Assembly: GCF_003112695.1 (NCBI RefSeq)
Contig: NZ_BFBP01000003.1
Location: forward strand, 62,001-126,000
Direction of reading: 5' to 3'
Source of the DNA: Azospira sp. I13
Lineage (GTDB): Bacteria; Pseudomonadota; Gammaproteobacteria; Burkholderiales; Rhodocyclaceae
Length of the DNA: 64,000 nt
Within the stretch, counting starts at the first letter, position 1; the number at the start of each line of letters is the position of its first letter. The position numbers and the translations under genes are program-made. Positions 20,085 to 29,503 of this stretch are shown here, one piece after another. A model generated the notes under the pieces. That model was not told where the DNA came from. It searched no databases and saw only the letters and a program-made list of their open reading frames with translations.

Positions 20085-21953
20085 CTAAAACTTCTCGTCG
20101 CTGCGCAGGTAGCGCCATTGGCCCGCCGGCAGCTTGCCGAGGACCACGCTGCCGATACGGATGCGCTTCAGGCCCACCACGGTCAGACCCACCTGTTCGC
20201 ACATGCGGCGGATCTGGCGCTTGCGCCCTTCCCGCAGCACGAAGCGCAGCTGGTCTTCGTTCTGCCAGGAGACATGGGCCCGCTTGAGCTTGACACCGTC
20301 CAGGGAAAGGCCGTGGTTGAGCAGTTCCAGCCCGTTTTCCACCAGCTCGCCTTCCACCCGTACCAAGTATTCTTTTTCCACCGTCGAGTCTTCGCCGATC
20401 AGGCGCTTGGCCACCCGGCCGTCCTGGGTCAGCACCAGGAGGCCGGTGGAGTCGATGTCGAGGCGGCCGGCGGGGGCCAGACGGCGCAGGTGGGCCGGCT
20501 TGAAGCGGGTGCCGCCCTTGTCCTCTTCCCAGTGGTTGTCCGGCTTCACCAGCACCACGGCAGGCTCATAGCCATCCTCGGCCTGGCCGGAGACGTAACC
20601 CACCGGCTTATGCAGCAGGATGGTGACGCTCTCCGCCTGGTATTTGCGGGCGTCGGGGTCGATCTCGATCTGGGCCTTGGGCGAAATGCGGCTACCCAGT
20701 TCGCTCACCACCTTGCCATCCACCTTGACCCAGCCCTGCTCGATCCACTCGTCGGCTTCCCGGCGGGAGCACAGCCCTTGCTCGGACATCACCTTGGAGA
20801 GCCGCGGCAGCTCGCTGGGGTTGCCCCGGTCAGTGCGGTGTTCGCTGCTGCCGGGCTCACCGGAAAAATCCTCATCCTCGCGTGGAGCCGGGCGGCGGGG
20901 CGCTTCGCCGAAACGGTGCGGCGGCTTGTCGGCACCACTGCCGGGCCTGCGCTCGCCAAAGGCGCGGTCACTCCGCTCACCATCTTCACGGCGTGGGCGG
21001 CGGGGGGCATCGTCATCCCGGCTACCGCGCTCATCGCGGCCGTAGGCGGGCCGGCCTGCGCCATCACTGCGGCGGGGCGGGCGATCCTCATTGCTGCGGA
21101 AGGGGCGGTCGCTGCCTCCACGGCTGCTACGTTCCCGATCACCAAAAGCACGTTCGCCTCGCTCACCATCTTCGCGGCGTGGGCGGCGGGGGGCAGCGCC
21201 ATCCCGGCTACCGCGCTCATCGCGGCCGTAGGCGGGCCGGCCAGGGGCATCGCTACGGCGGGGCGGGCGGTCGTCATTGCTGCGGAAGGGGCGGTCGCTG
21301 CCACCACGGCTGCTACGTTCCCGATCACCAAAAGCACGTTCGCCTCGCTCACCATCTTCGCGGCGTGGGCGGCGGGGGGCGTCGCCATCCCGGCTACCGC
21401 GCTCATCGCGGCCGTAGCTGGGCCGGCCAGGGGCATCGCTACGGCGGGGCGGGCGGTCGTCATCGTTGCGGAAGGGGCGGTCGCTGCCTCCACGGCCGCT
21501 GCGCTCCCGGTCGCCGTAGCTACGTTCGCCTCGCTCACCATCTTCGCGGCGTGGGCGGCGGGGGGCGTCACCGTCCCGGCTGCCGCGCTCATCGCGGCCG
21601 TAACTGGACCGGCCAGGGGCATCGCTGCGGCGGGGCGGGCGGTCGTCATTGCTGCGGAAGGGGCGGTCGCTGCCACCGCGGCCACTGCGTTCCCGGTCGC
21701 CGTAGGCACGTTCGCCCCGCTCACCATCTTCCCGACGGGGCCGGGCGGGCCGGTCATCGTCGCTACGCCGCGGCGCACCGGAGCGGGCCGGGCGGTCATC
21801 CCGGGGGGCGGCATCGCTGCGTTGGGGGGGGCGCGGCTGGTTCTTGGCCGTGCGGTTACCGCCGCGGATCGGCTTGCGGGCTGGGTCGCGGCTGGTTTCG
21901 GTGCTGCCGTCAGCAGATTGCCGGGTGGGCAGTTTGAGGGTCGTGCGGGTCAT
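20085..21953 (-). CDS. rluB: 23S rRNA pseudouridine synthase RluB with long repetitive N-terminal extension
   Basis: About 622 residues. The C-terminal ~260 are a complete RsuA-family enzyme: S4 domain (LSKVMSEQGLCSRREADEWI), catalytic segment PAGRLDIDSTGLLVLTQDG with the conserved Asp, and ending KRIRIGSVVLGKLPAGQWRYL. It should make pseudouridine at position 2605 of 23S rRNA. The N-terminal ~350 residues are Arg/Gly/Asp-rich and disordered, built from a 62-residue unit encoded by a 186-bp tandem repeat. ATG 21953 (MTRTTLKLPTRQSADGS) is the likely start; the frame stays open upstream into the next gene. The extension may bind RNA or ribosomes (inference). Confidence 0.9.
   Translation of the reverse strand: MTRTTLKLPTRQSADGSTETSRDPARKPIRGGNRTAKNQPRPPQRSDAAPRDDRPARSGAPRRSDDDRPARPRREDGERGERAYGDRERSGRGGSDRPFRSNDDRPPRRSDAPGRSSYGRDERGSRDGDAPRRPRREDGERGERSYGDRERSGRGGSDRPFRNDDDRPPRRSDAPGRPSYGRDERGSRDGDAPRRPRREDGERGERAFGDRERSSRGGSDRPFRSNDDRPPRRSDAPGRPAYGRDERGSRDGAAPRRPRREDGERGERAFGDRERSSRGGSDRPFRSNEDRPPRRSDGAGRPAYGRDERGSRDDDAPRRPRREDGERSDRAFGERRPGSGADKPPHRFGEAPRRPAPREDEDFSGEPGSSEHRTDRGNPSELPRLSKVMSEQGLCSRREADEWIEQGWVKVDGKVVSELGSRISPKAQIEIDPDARKYQAESVTILLHKPVGYVSGQAEDGYEPAVVLVKPDNHWEEDKGGTRFKPAHLRRLAPAGRLDIDSTGLLVLTQDGRVAKRLIGEDSTVEKEYLVRVEGELVENGLELLNHGLSLDGVKLKRAHVSWQNEDQLRFVLREGRKRQIRRMCEQVGLTVVGLKRIRIGSVVLGKLPAGQWRYLRSDEKF
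20975..21780 (-). repeat. 186-bp in-frame tandem repeat in rluB
   Basis: The motif GCTCACCATCTTC (or a close variant) recurs at 20975, 21161, 21347, 21533 and 21719, exactly 186 bases apart. This gives four full units plus a degenerate partial one. Each unit encodes 62 residues beginning PRREDGER and including RPPRRSD and YGRDERGSRD. Neighbouring copies are nearly identical, which implies recent duplication or gene conversion. Confidence 0.95.
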
Positions 21954-22059
21954 GGCGGAGGCTGTTGGAATCTTCAGGCCTCGCAGTGTACGCCATGTGG
22001 GCCATGCCAAGCGGGAAAAGGTTGGGGGGCGGCCCCAGCGGGGGCGGGGCCGCCGGGCC

Positions 22060-24177
22060 TCAGACGACGAAGCGGCTGACGGTGCCCTGCATGGTGTGGG
22101 CCGTATCCAGGAGACGGTAGGCGCTGTCGGAGGATTGTTCGGCGATGGCGCTGTTTTCTTCCGAGATGTGGGCCAGGCGCTCCACATGGCGGGCGGTGTT
22201 TTCGCTAGCGTGCTGCTGTTCCTGCAGGGCCTCGCTGATCTCCGAGACCACATGCACCACCCGGGCGGCGCTTTCACGGATGCGGGTAATGGCGGTGCCG
22301 GCCTCCTTGGCCAGAGCCACCCCCTGGTCCACCTGGCCGACGCCCCGCTCCATGCTGCTCACCGCATCGCCAATGCCGGACTGGATGGCGCCGATCATGG
22401 CGCCGATTTCCTGGGTGGCGAGGGTGGTGCGTTCGGCCAACTTGCGCACCTCGTCCGCCACCACGGCGAAGCCCCGGCCTTGCTCACCGGCCCGGGCCGC
22501 CTCGATGGCGGCATTGAGGGCCAGCAGGTTGGTCTGCTCGGCAATGCCGCGGATGACCTGGACGACCGAGGAAATCTGGTCCGACTGGTTGCCCAGGGTC
22601 ATCACCACGGTGGTGGCATCCCGCACCGTGGCGGCGATTTCTTCCATGGAGCGCACGGCCCCATGGATCACCGTGGCGCCGGAATCGCAGATGGCCCCCG
22701 AGTCCTGGGAGGTGGTGTGGGCTTCGCTGGCATGGCTGGCGACCTGGGCCAGGCTGGCCGTCATTTCTTCCGACGTGGCCGCCATGCTGGCGGTGGATTC
22801 CTTCTGCTCGGTGGCGGTCTGGGTCACCTGGTCGGCGGCGTCGGCCATGGTGCGGGCGTCCTGGGCGATGCGGTCGGCCGTGGCCTGGATTTCCCGCACC
22901 ATCTTCTGGAACATTTCCCGCAGATGGCGGAGGGAGGCCAGCAGGCTGGTATGGTCCGCCGGGTCCACCTGGATCACCAGGCCCAGATTGCCGGCTGCCA
23001 CATGGCGGGTGATGTCGCAGGCGTAGCGCGGGTCGCCCCCCAGCAGGCGTTTCAGGTTGGCGGCCACGGAGAGGCCGAGCAGGGTGACGAGGAGGAGGAT
23101 GCCCAGGGCGATGCCCGTCAGCTGCCACTGCACACCATCGATGATGCGGCTGGCGTCGGCCTCGTCGGCGGCGATGCGCTGGTTGGCCAGGGCCACCACC
23201 TGGTCGATGGCCTGGCGATGGCGGCCATAGCGTTCCGTCAGGGCCGGCAACAGGGCTTCCGCCTCGGCATGGCGGCCGGCCTGGAGGGCAGGAATGAAAT
23301 CCTTGTCCCGCAGTTCCAGGAATTCCAGGCCGGGGGCGTAGGCCGCCTCGGTCATCGCCGCCTTCAGGGGGCCGGTCGGCAGGGCCTGGTTCCAGTATTG
23401 GCGGCGGCCCTCGAAATCGGCCCGCAGGGCCTGGCTCTGGGCCACCAAGGACGGCAGTTGTTCCGGTGTGCTACGCAGCATCTGCAACACCAGCAGATAG
23501 GATTCGATCAGATATTCCGGCGGCGGCAGCACGTCGGCCACCAGATCCTTGCCCTGCACCACCTGCTGGTAGATGGGGCCATTCACCTGCACCTGGCGGA
23601 AACCCTGCTGCACCACCACGCCGCCCAGGGCAAAGGCCAGGACGAAGGCCACCACCAGCAGGCGGAACTGGCTGCCGACGCTCATCTTGGCCACCAGGCG
23701 CAGCAGGTTGAGGCGGGTCAGCAGACTCTTGCTTTCCAGCTGGCCTTCCCGCAGGCGAACCTTGGCGCGGCCTTCCCGCATTTCGGCGTAGAGCCGGGCA
23801 GCGGCTTCCACCTGAGGGCGGCCCGGCTTGGTGCGCATGGAGGTGTAGCCGACGATGCTGCCGTTTTCGTCAATGGGGGCGACGTGGGCATTGACCCAGT
23901 AGTAGTCGCCGTTCTTGCAGCGGTTCTTGACTAGGCCGTTCCACGGTTTGCCGGTCTGGATGGTGCGCCAGAGATCGGCGAAAGCTTCTTCCGGCATGTC
24001 CGGGTGGCGCACGAGGTTGTGGCTCTGACCCAGGAGCTCGTCCCGGTCGAAACCGCTGATCTGGATGAAATCGTCGTTGGCGTAGGTGATCCGGCCCTTC
24101 AGGTCGGTCTTGGTGACAATGGTGATGTCGTCGTTCATCACCACTTCCCGGTCGCTGACCGGTAGGTTCTTCTTCAC
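22060..24177 (-). CDS. Aer-like methyl-accepting chemotaxis protein with N-terminal PAS domain
   Basis: About 705 residues. The N-terminal PAS domain (about 5-120) matches the FAD-binding PAS of the energy-taxis receptor Aer: [54 protein letters not shown]. Then come a membrane segment ([17 protein letters not shown], about 180-200), a second hydrophobic stretch (about 360-380), HAMP, and a long signalling domain with hairpin tip [34 protein letters not shown]. The GTG start at 24177 is preferred because AGGAG lies 8-9 bases upstream. It likely senses redox or oxygen state and signals to CheA. Unlike Aer, it also has a sizeable region between the two membrane segments. Confidence 0.88.
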   Translation of the reverse strand: MKKNLPVSDREVVMNDDITIVTKTDLKGRITYANDDFIQISGFDRDELLGQSHNLVRHPDMPEEAFADLWRTIQTGKPWNGLVKNRCKNGDYYWVNAHVAPIDENGSIVGYTSMRTKPGRPQVEAAARLYAEMREGRAKVRLREGQLESKSLLTRLNLLRLVAKMSVGSQFRLLVVAFVLAFALGGVVVQQGFRQVQVNGPIYQQVVQGKDLVADVLPPPEYLIESYLLVLQMLRSTPEQLPSLVAQSQALRADFEGRRQYWNQALPTGPLKAAMTEAAYAPGLEFLELRDKDFIPALQAGRHAEAEALLPALTERYGRHRQAIDQVVALANQRIAADEADASRIIDGVQWQLTGIALGILLLVTLLGLSVAANLKRLLGGDPRYACDITRHVAAGNLGLVIQVDPADHTSLLASLRHLREMFQKMVREIQATADRIAQDARTMADAADQVTQTATEQKESTASMAATSEEMTASLAQVASHASEAHTTSQDSGAICDSGATVIHGAVRSMEEIAATVRDATTVVMTLGNQSDQISSVVQVIRGIAEQTNLLALNAAIEAARAGEQGRGFAVVADEVRKLAERTTLATQEIGAMIGAIQSGIGDAVSSMERGVGQVDQGVALAKEAGTAITRIRESAARVVHVVSEISEALQEQQHASENTARHVERLAHISEENSAIAEQSSDSAYRLLDTAHTMQGTVSRFVV

Positions 24178-24435
24178 GGGGGCTTCTCCTGCAGCGGCGG
24201 CCGTCGGCGACACCCTCGGTGGGGTGTCGGCTGTCGACGGACATGGGGACCGGCAGGTACAGCAAGATCGGTGCCGCAGTGGGCACCGCCAAACGAATCA
24301 GTCCCTTAGGAACTCAAGGCGGGGCGTGGCTCGCGGGGTGCGCACCATGATGATGCAGTCATGCACCAAAAGCGCCCGGAAGCACCAGGATCACCACGTT
24401 ACAGCGGCCTTGGTGCCTGGCTCGGGGGGACTTCC

Positions 24436-25458
24436 TTAGACTCGCAGCAATACGGTCTTCAGGGGCGGCTGGCCGTCCCGGCTGGGGAAGTCGGCTTCGG
24501 GGATGATCCATTCGGCTTCCCGTACTTCGCGCCCAGCCTTGCGGGCGCTGCGTTGCAGCTGGTCCAGCCAGGCTTCCCGGTCCACTTCGGCGACGTTGTT
24601 GCAGCAGATGAGGGTGCCGCCTTCGGCGGTGGCCAGCAGGGCCGGCTTGAAGAGGGCCGGGTAGTCGTTCACCAGGTCCACCACACCGAAGGGGCTCTTG
24701 GCGTAACGGGGCGGGTCGAGGAAAACCAGGTCGAACTGGCGGGCTTCCAGCTCGATGAAGGGGGGCAGGCGCTTGCCCCGCACCACCTGGGGCTGGCCGA
24801 TGCCGGCCAGCTGGCGGATGGCGGGGAAGACGTCGCTCTTGATGAAACGGGGGCGGTGGGCCAGCTCGTTGAGGCCGGCGTTGCTCTTGCCCACGGCCAG
24901 GCTGCCTTCGGCGAAATCCACATTGACGACAAAGGCCGCACCGGCCTTGGCGGCGGCGATGCCGACACCGCAGGTGTAAGCGAAGAGATTGAGCACGGAT
25001 TTGCCGGCAGCTTCCTGCATCACCCGGCGGCGGGCCGCCCGCAGGTCGAGGAAGAGCCAGGGGTCCTGGCCTGCGTGGCGGGCCTGGATGAGGTAATTGA
25101 CGCCCAGTTCCGAGAACTGGCGGGGCCGATGGGCTTCTTCGATGAGGTGCCGCGGCAGGGGGTTGTTGATGCGGGAGTTGGCGCGGCTGCGGTCGTTGTA
25201 GATGCACAGCAGGCCCGGCAGCACCCCGGCGTAATAGGCTTCCAGCTCCGCCAGATCGTCGCCGGCCAGGGGGCTGTGGAAGCTCTGCACCAGCAGCAGG
25301 TCGCCGTAGCGATCCACCGTCAGCCCGGGGCGGCCTTCCACGCTGCCGTGGAAGAGGCGGTAGGCATTGGTGCCCTCGGCCTCGAGGCGGGAAATCAGCT
25401 CGCTGCGGGCATCAAAGGCGGCGGCCAGCAGGTCGCAGAGGGCGGTGGATGGGAACAT
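24436..25458 (-). CDS. RlmI-like class I SAM-dependent methyltransferase
   Basis: 340 residues. The N-terminal part resembles the EEHEAD/PUA-adjacent region of RlmI/RlmK-type rRNA methyltransferases (GRPGLTVDRYGDLLLVQ). The Rossmann methyltransferase follows: LNLFAYTCGVGIAAAKAGA binds SAM, and LVFLDPPRYAKSPFG is the D-P-P-R catalytic loop. ATG 25458 has GGAG eight bases upstream; the frame extends further but into non-family sequence. The target is probably rRNA cytosine, as for RlmI, but the start lacks a full PUA domain, so the exact substrate is uncertain. Confidence 0.8.
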   Translation of the reverse strand: MFPSTALCDLLAAAFDARSELISRLEAEGTNAYRLFHGSVEGRPGLTVDRYGDLLLVQSFHSPLAGDDLAELEAYYAGVLPGLLCIYNDRSRANSRINNPLPRHLIEEAHRPRQFSELGVNYLIQARHAGQDPWLFLDLRAARRRVMQEAAGKSVLNLFAYTCGVGIAAAKAGAAFVVNVDFAEGSLAVGKSNAGLNELAHRPRFIKSDVFPAIRQLAGIGQPQVVRGKRLPPFIELEARQFDLVFLDPPRYAKSPFGVVDLVNDYPALFKPALLATAEGGTLICCNNVAEVDREAWLDQLQRSARKAGREVREAEWIIPEADFPSRDGQPPLKTVLLRV

Positions 25459-25730
25459 GGGGCAACTCCGGGAAAGGGGGCGAATGGGTGTCGCGGGTAT
25501 TGGGGCGGCACGGCTGGCGAAAGCAGTGGCTAACACTGGCTGCGGGGGGGCGGGTAGCCGCCGATGGCAGTCAATACCCGATTCGGGGACTGCCGGGAGG
25601 CCGCGATTGTAGCCGAAGGGCGGGGCGGCAGGGCGGCTGACGGCTAAAAATACAAAACAAATCCGTGGCTTAGTTGAGGAAAACAGCCTGGGGCGCGTTC
25701 CTCCCCGGTATTGGGCGTGGCCGGAAGGGC

Positions 25731-26528
25731 TCAGGGCCGGCGCGGGGCGCGGCGTCCCTGGCCGGCAAAGGCCCGGCGCAGGCGCTCGGCGGTATCCGGC
25801 AGGTTTACCGGCTGGTGGGGGGCGAGGGCGGCAGCCCGCTCCTTGAGCAGTTCCCGCCGGGGCGGAAACTCGGCCAGCTTGCAGGCGAAGGCCACGTGGT
25901 TGCCTTCTTCCTGGGCGTCGATCAGCACCACCTGGCCGTCGAAGCACTGGCGCAGCCGGCCCAGGTAGATGGGCAGCATCTCGTCACCGGCCCAGAGATT
26001 GACCACCAGCACGCCGCCAGGGGCCAGGCGGGCGTAGCAGTAGTCGTAGAAGGCGGTGCTGCACAGCTGGCGGGGCTGGCCTTCGAGGCCGAAACCGTCC
26101 AGCAGCAGCACATCCACCGGCGCCATGGGCTGGCGGATGTAATCGGCCCCGTCGGCGCAGAGAATGCGGAAATGTTCGCCGTCGGGAGGCAGGCGGAAGT
26201 CCTCCCGCAGGGCGATGATGGCCGGGTCGATTTCCACCGCCGTGAAATCCGCCTCCGGCAGATGGTGGCGGCAATAGCGCACCAGGGAGCCGCCCCCCAG
26301 GCCGATCATGGCGATGCGCCGCGGCTCGGGCTGGAGCAGCAGAAAGCCCATCATGGAACGGGTGTAGCCCAGGGTGAGGGCAGTGGGGTCGGCCTTCGAC
26401 ATGGTGCTTTGCACCGTGCGGAAGTCGAAATGCAGGGCCAGCTCCTCCTCGTCATCCTTGAGGTAGGGTTTGCCCGTCAGTTGCTCGGGAGGCGCCGGCT
26501 GGCGCAGGGAGTAGGTGTCGTCGGCCAT
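25731..26528 (-). CDS. Spermidine-synthase-like methyltransferase-fold protein
   Basis: 265 residues of the SpeE fold: IAMIGLGGGSLVRYCRHHLP (SAM-type glycine loop), FTAVEIDPAIIALRE, and VDVLLLDGFGLEG. Dedicated SpeE usually has longer N-terminal beta structure and a DAYE-type polyamine-binding motif that I do not see, so a true aminopropyltransferase role is not assured. It begins directly after the stop of the YitT gene (TGA then ATG with no gap), so the two are translationally coupled. Confidence 0.75.
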   Translation of the reverse strand: MADDTYSLRQPAPPEQLTGKPYLKDDEEELALHFDFRTVQSTMSKADPTALTLGYTRSMMGFLLLQPEPRRIAMIGLGGGSLVRYCRHHLPEADFTAVEIDPAIIALREDFRLPPDGEHFRILCADGADYIRQPMAPVDVLLLDGFGLEGQPRQLCSTAFYDYCYARLAPGGVLVVNLWAGDEMLPIYLGRLRQCFDGQVVLIDAQEEGNHVAFACKLAEFPPRRELLKERAAALAPHQPVNLPDTAERLRRAFAGQGRRAPRRP

Positions 26529-27131
26529 TCAGGTCCCCATGTAGCGGCCGGGCCGGTGATTGACAGCGATGACGAAATTGAGGGCCACGGCACCGAGGAT
26601 GGAGAGGGCCACGTGGTGCAGGTCCCGCACCAGCAGGGCGGAGGCCAGGATCAACACGTCCGCCGCCATCTGCACGTGGCCGGCCCGCCAGCCGCGCCGT
26701 TCCTGCAAGTAGACCGCCATGACGCCGAGGCCGCCGAGGCTGGCCCGGTGGCGGATCAGCATGAGCAGGCCGATGCCGGTGAGAAAACCCCCCATCACCG
26801 CCGCCAGGACGGGGTGGAGATGGGAAAAGCCGATATAGGCCGGCAGCACTTCGGTGTACAGGGAGAGCAGGGCGACGGAGAGGAAGGTCTTGATGGTGAA
26901 GGCCCAGCCCAGGGTGCGCACGGCAAAGAAATAAAAGGGCAGGTTGATGACGAAGAAGGCCGGGCCGAAGGGCAGGTCAAGGCCGTAGTGGGCGAGAAAG
27001 GCCAGGCCCGTGGTGCCGCCGGTGAGCAGCCCGGCCTCGCGGAACATGAGCACGGAGAGGGCCACCATCAGGGGCGCGGCCAGGAGGGCCTGGAGGTCTT
27101 CGAAAAGGGTATGGCGGACAGACGTGTTCAC
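26529..27131 (-). CDS. YitT family membrane protein
   Basis: 200 residues, about five hydrophobic helices: LLTGGTTGLAFLAHYGLDLPFGPAFFVINLPFYFFA is the family's glycine-rich core, and GGFLTGIGLLMLIRHRASLGG follows. It lacks the cytoplasmic DUF2179 domain of longer YitT proteins. Function in the family is poorly defined. GTG start at 27131. It forms a tight pair with the spermidine-synthase-like gene. Confidence 0.8.
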   Translation of the reverse strand: MNTSVRHTLFEDLQALLAAPLMVALSVLMFREAGLLTGGTTGLAFLAHYGLDLPFGPAFFVINLPFYFFAVRTLGWAFTIKTFLSVALLSLYTEVLPAYIGFSHLHPVLAAVMGGFLTGIGLLMLIRHRASLGGLGVMAVYLQERRGWRAGHVQMAADVLILASALLVRDLHHVALSILGAVALNFVIAVNHRPGRYMGT

Positions 27132-27283
27132 GGCAGGCAGGGGAGGAAAGGTGATGGCAGGAGTGCGCCGGGACGAAATCAGGTGGCCGGACCCAAGGAG
27201 GCGGCCCGGCCAGGCAAGGCGCTAGTGTAAGCCAGGGGCGGGGGGCGTAGAATCCGCCCTCTCTTCAAATTGCGGATGCCGCC

Positions 27284-27484
27284 ATGGATGAACGCCTCAA
27301 CGAACTGGAAATCAAGCTGAGTTTCGCCGACGACGCCATCGACGAGCTCAACCGCACGGTCTTTCGCCAGCAGCAGGAAATCGACGCCCTGCGCGATGCC
27401 CTGCGCACCCTGCGTCAGCAGGTGCTGGCCAGCCTGCCGGAAGAGAAGCGCAGCCTGCGGGACGAATTGCCGCCCCATTACTGA
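27284..27484 (+). CDS. slyX: SlyX family protein
   Basis: 66 residues, normal SlyX size, predicted almost entirely as one amphipathic coiled-coil helix (ERLNELEIKLSFADDAIDEL, then VFRQQQEIDALRDALR). It ends in the typical DELPPHY motif. Function is unknown in the family. A long perfect inverted repeat begins 7 bases after its stop. Confidence 0.93.
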   Translation: MDERLNELEIKLSFADDAIDELNRTVFRQQQEIDALRDALRTLRQQVLASLPEEKRSLRDELPPHY

Positions 27485-27490
27485 GGTGTT

Positions 27491-27579
27491 TTTAGCCACA
27501 GAGGGCACAGAGAACACAGAGAATCGTAGTGCCGACCGATCGGTTCACCTCTGTGTTCTCTGTGCCCTCTGTGGCTAAA
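27491..27579. repeat. Perfect 31-bp inverted-repeat element (copy 1)
   Basis: The left arm 27491-27521 and right arm 27549-27579 are perfect reverse complements over 31 bases, both carrying CCACAGAGGGCACAGAGAAC. The 27-base core (27522-27548) itself holds a perfect palindrome ACCGATCGGT (27535-27544). It lies between slyX and rlhA. The same arm sequence occurs at the other end of rlhA, so this is a dispersed element and not a one-off terminator, although it could end transcripts from both sides. Confidence 0.9.
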
Positions 27580-27592
27580 GGTTTGTCCTTCC

Positions 27593-29488
27593 TCAGTGGG
27601 CCACGATCTGGATGCTGCGGTTCTTGCGCATCTTGCCCACCACGTGCATTTCGCACTTCACGCAGTCGAACTTGAGGGTCAGGCGCTCGCCGTTGTTCAC
27701 CAGGGTCAGGGGATCGGGCTTCAAGCCCTTCACTTCCTTGGGGCACAGGTTGAAGCTGTGGCGCAGGCAGTGTTTGGTGATCATCAGGGAGACGGCGCCC
27801 TTTTCCTGGTCGGCCTCGTAGGCTTCGTCGATCAGTTCCACCCCGTGCTTGCGGTAGAACTCCTTGGCCTTGCGGTTGAAAACGTTGCCCAGGTAGGTCA
27901 GTTCCACTTCCGGGTAGAGGGCCGGCGGCGACACGGCGGCGGCCCGGGCCGGGCGCTGGTAGGCGGCGGCGCGGGCGGCATCCAGAGCGGCCACCGCTTC
28001 CCGGCGCAGGGCGTTGATGGCGCCGGCGGGGAGAAACCAGGGTTGGGTCAGTTGTAGCGCCACCCCGTCCGCCACGTAAAGGGTATTGCCCAGCTTGGCC
28101 AGGTTCTCCTGGAGGCCCGCCAGGGCCCGTTCGCCGTTCTGGGCGGCTTCCTTGGCGTGGTCCAGGGGAACGCTGACGGCAACGCCGGTTTCGTCGGTGA
28201 TGGTCAGGGCAAAGCCCGTGGGGGTCTCGGCGAAAACCAGGCGCACGCCCACCCGCCGCTCGGCGGATTTCTTTTCCAGGATGCGTTCGAATTCCTGATC
28301 CCGGTTGCGGTGGATGGCGGTGCCCACGACCAGGTCTTCCGGCACTTCATTGGGCGTGCAGCGCCAGGCGTTGCCGGTCTTTTCAGCAGTGTTGAGGCGC
28401 AGGCCCACCAGTTCGCCATGGCTGTCGAAGTAGGTCAGGCCGTCGCCGTTGTGCAGGGGCTCGCTGCTTTCCACCTCGAACCAGCTATTGCCCAGGCGGA
28501 CCACCTTGCCGATGGCCGGGCCCGAGAAGGCCGGAGTGTCGAAGGCGCCCACGGTGTTGTCGCCACCTTCACCGCGGCCATGCACGAAGTAATCGGTGGC
28601 GCCCCGGTTGAAGGTTTTTTCCGGCTGGGGGGTGAAGAAGAAGGTGCTGCGGCCGGCGGAGGAGCGGGTGAATTCCGGGTGCTCCGCCAGGATGCCGTCC
28701 AACAGGGTGCGGTAGTGGGCGGTGATGTTCTTGACGTAGGAGAGGTCCTTCAGCCGGCCTTCGATCTTGAAGGAGCTGATGCCGGCCTGGGCCAGGGCCA
28801 GCAGGTTGGCGCTCTGGTCGTTGTCCTTCATGGAGAGCAGGTGCTTGTCGCTGGCGATGACTTCGCCCGCCTCGTTTTCCAGGTCGTAGGGCAGGCGGCA
28901 GGCCTGGGAGCATTCGCCCCGGTTGGCGCTGCGGCCGGTGTGGGCGTGGCTGATGTAGCACTGGCCGCTGTAGGCGACGCAGAGGGCGCCGTGAATGAAG
29001 AACTCCAGGGCGATGTCGGTCTGGCTGGAAATCTTGCGGATCTGGTCCAGGTCCAGTTCCCGGGCCAGGACGATCTGGGAGAAGCCCACGTCCTGCAGAA
29101 AGCGGGCCTTCTCGGCGCTACGGATGTCGGTCTGGGTGCTGGCGTGGAGTTCAATGGGGGGCAGGTCCAGCTCCAGCAGGCCCATGTCCTGCAGGATCAG
29201 GGCGTCGGCCCCGGCCTCGTAGCATTCCCAGCAGAGGCGGCGGGCGCCTTCCAGTTCGTCGTCCTGCAGGATGGTGTTGAGGGCCACCAGTACCCGGGCG
29301 TTGTAGCGATGGGCGAATTCGCAGAGGCGGGCGATGTCGGCAATGCTGTTGCCCGCATTGGCCCGGGCGCCGAAGGCCGGGCCGCCGATATAGACGGCGT
29401 CGGCGCCATGGACGATGGCTTCCATGCCGAAATCGGCGTTCTTGGCGGGGGCGAGGAGTTCAAGCGGGTGGGCGGAGCGATGGGGCAT
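27593..29488 (-). CDS. rlhA: U32-family 23S rRNA hydroxylase RlhA
   Basis: 631 residues, close to E. coli RlhA (YdcP, 653), and much longer than TrhP/YegQ (~450). The U32 core has LELLAPAKNADFGMEAIVHGADAVYIGG and conserved cysteines in GALCVAYSGQCYISHAHTGR and NRGECSQACR. The C-terminal extension ends DCVKCEMHVVGKMRKN. RlhA hydroxylates C2501 of 23S rRNA using prephenate-linked chemistry in E. coli. ATG 29488 begins MPHRSAHPLELLAPAKN; no clear Shine-Dalgarno is seen because the inverted-repeat element starts 15 bases upstream. The gene is bracketed by two copies of the element. Confidence 0.9.
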   Translation of the reverse strand: MPHRSAHPLELLAPAKNADFGMEAIVHGADAVYIGGPAFGARANAGNSIADIARLCEFAHRYNARVLVALNTILQDDELEGARRLCWECYEAGADALILQDMGLLELDLPPIELHASTQTDIRSAEKARFLQDVGFSQIVLARELDLDQIRKISSQTDIALEFFIHGALCVAYSGQCYISHAHTGRSANRGECSQACRLPYDLENEAGEVIASDKHLLSMKDNDQSANLLALAQAGISSFKIEGRLKDLSYVKNITAHYRTLLDGILAEHPEFTRSSAGRSTFFFTPQPEKTFNRGATDYFVHGRGEGGDNTVGAFDTPAFSGPAIGKVVRLGNSWFEVESSEPLHNGDGLTYFDSHGELVGLRLNTAEKTGNAWRCTPNEVPEDLVVGTAIHRNRDQEFERILEKKSAERRVGVRLVFAETPTGFALTITDETGVAVSVPLDHAKEAAQNGERALAGLQENLAKLGNTLYVADGVALQLTQPWFLPAGAINALRREAVAALDAARAAAYQRPARAAAVSPPALYPEVELTYLGNVFNRKAKEFYRKHGVELIDEAYEADQEKGAVSLMITKHCLRHSFNLCPKEVKGLKPDPLTLVNNGERLTLKFDCVKCEMHVVGKMRKNRSIQIVAH

Positions 29489-29503
29489 GGGAAATCTTTT
29501 TTT

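Noticed and set aside
20975-21780. Regular repeats as a CRISPR array
   Set aside because: The period is 186 bp with no distinct spacers, and the repeats are in frame within rluB. No cas genes nearby.
20118-22079. 653-residue Ala/Val-rich frame opposite rluB
   Set aside because: Its repeats are only the other-strand reading of the rluB 186-bp repeat. RluB's enzyme domain proves the coding strand.
24178-24435. Riboswitch or sigma-28 promoter upstream of the Aer-like receptor
   Set aside because: Only short hairpins are present; no consensus TAAA-N15-GCCGATAA element or recognised aptamer.
25731-26528. Calling this gene speE (true spermidine synthase)
   Set aside because: The SAM-type fold is clear but the polyamine-binding motif of SpeE was not found.
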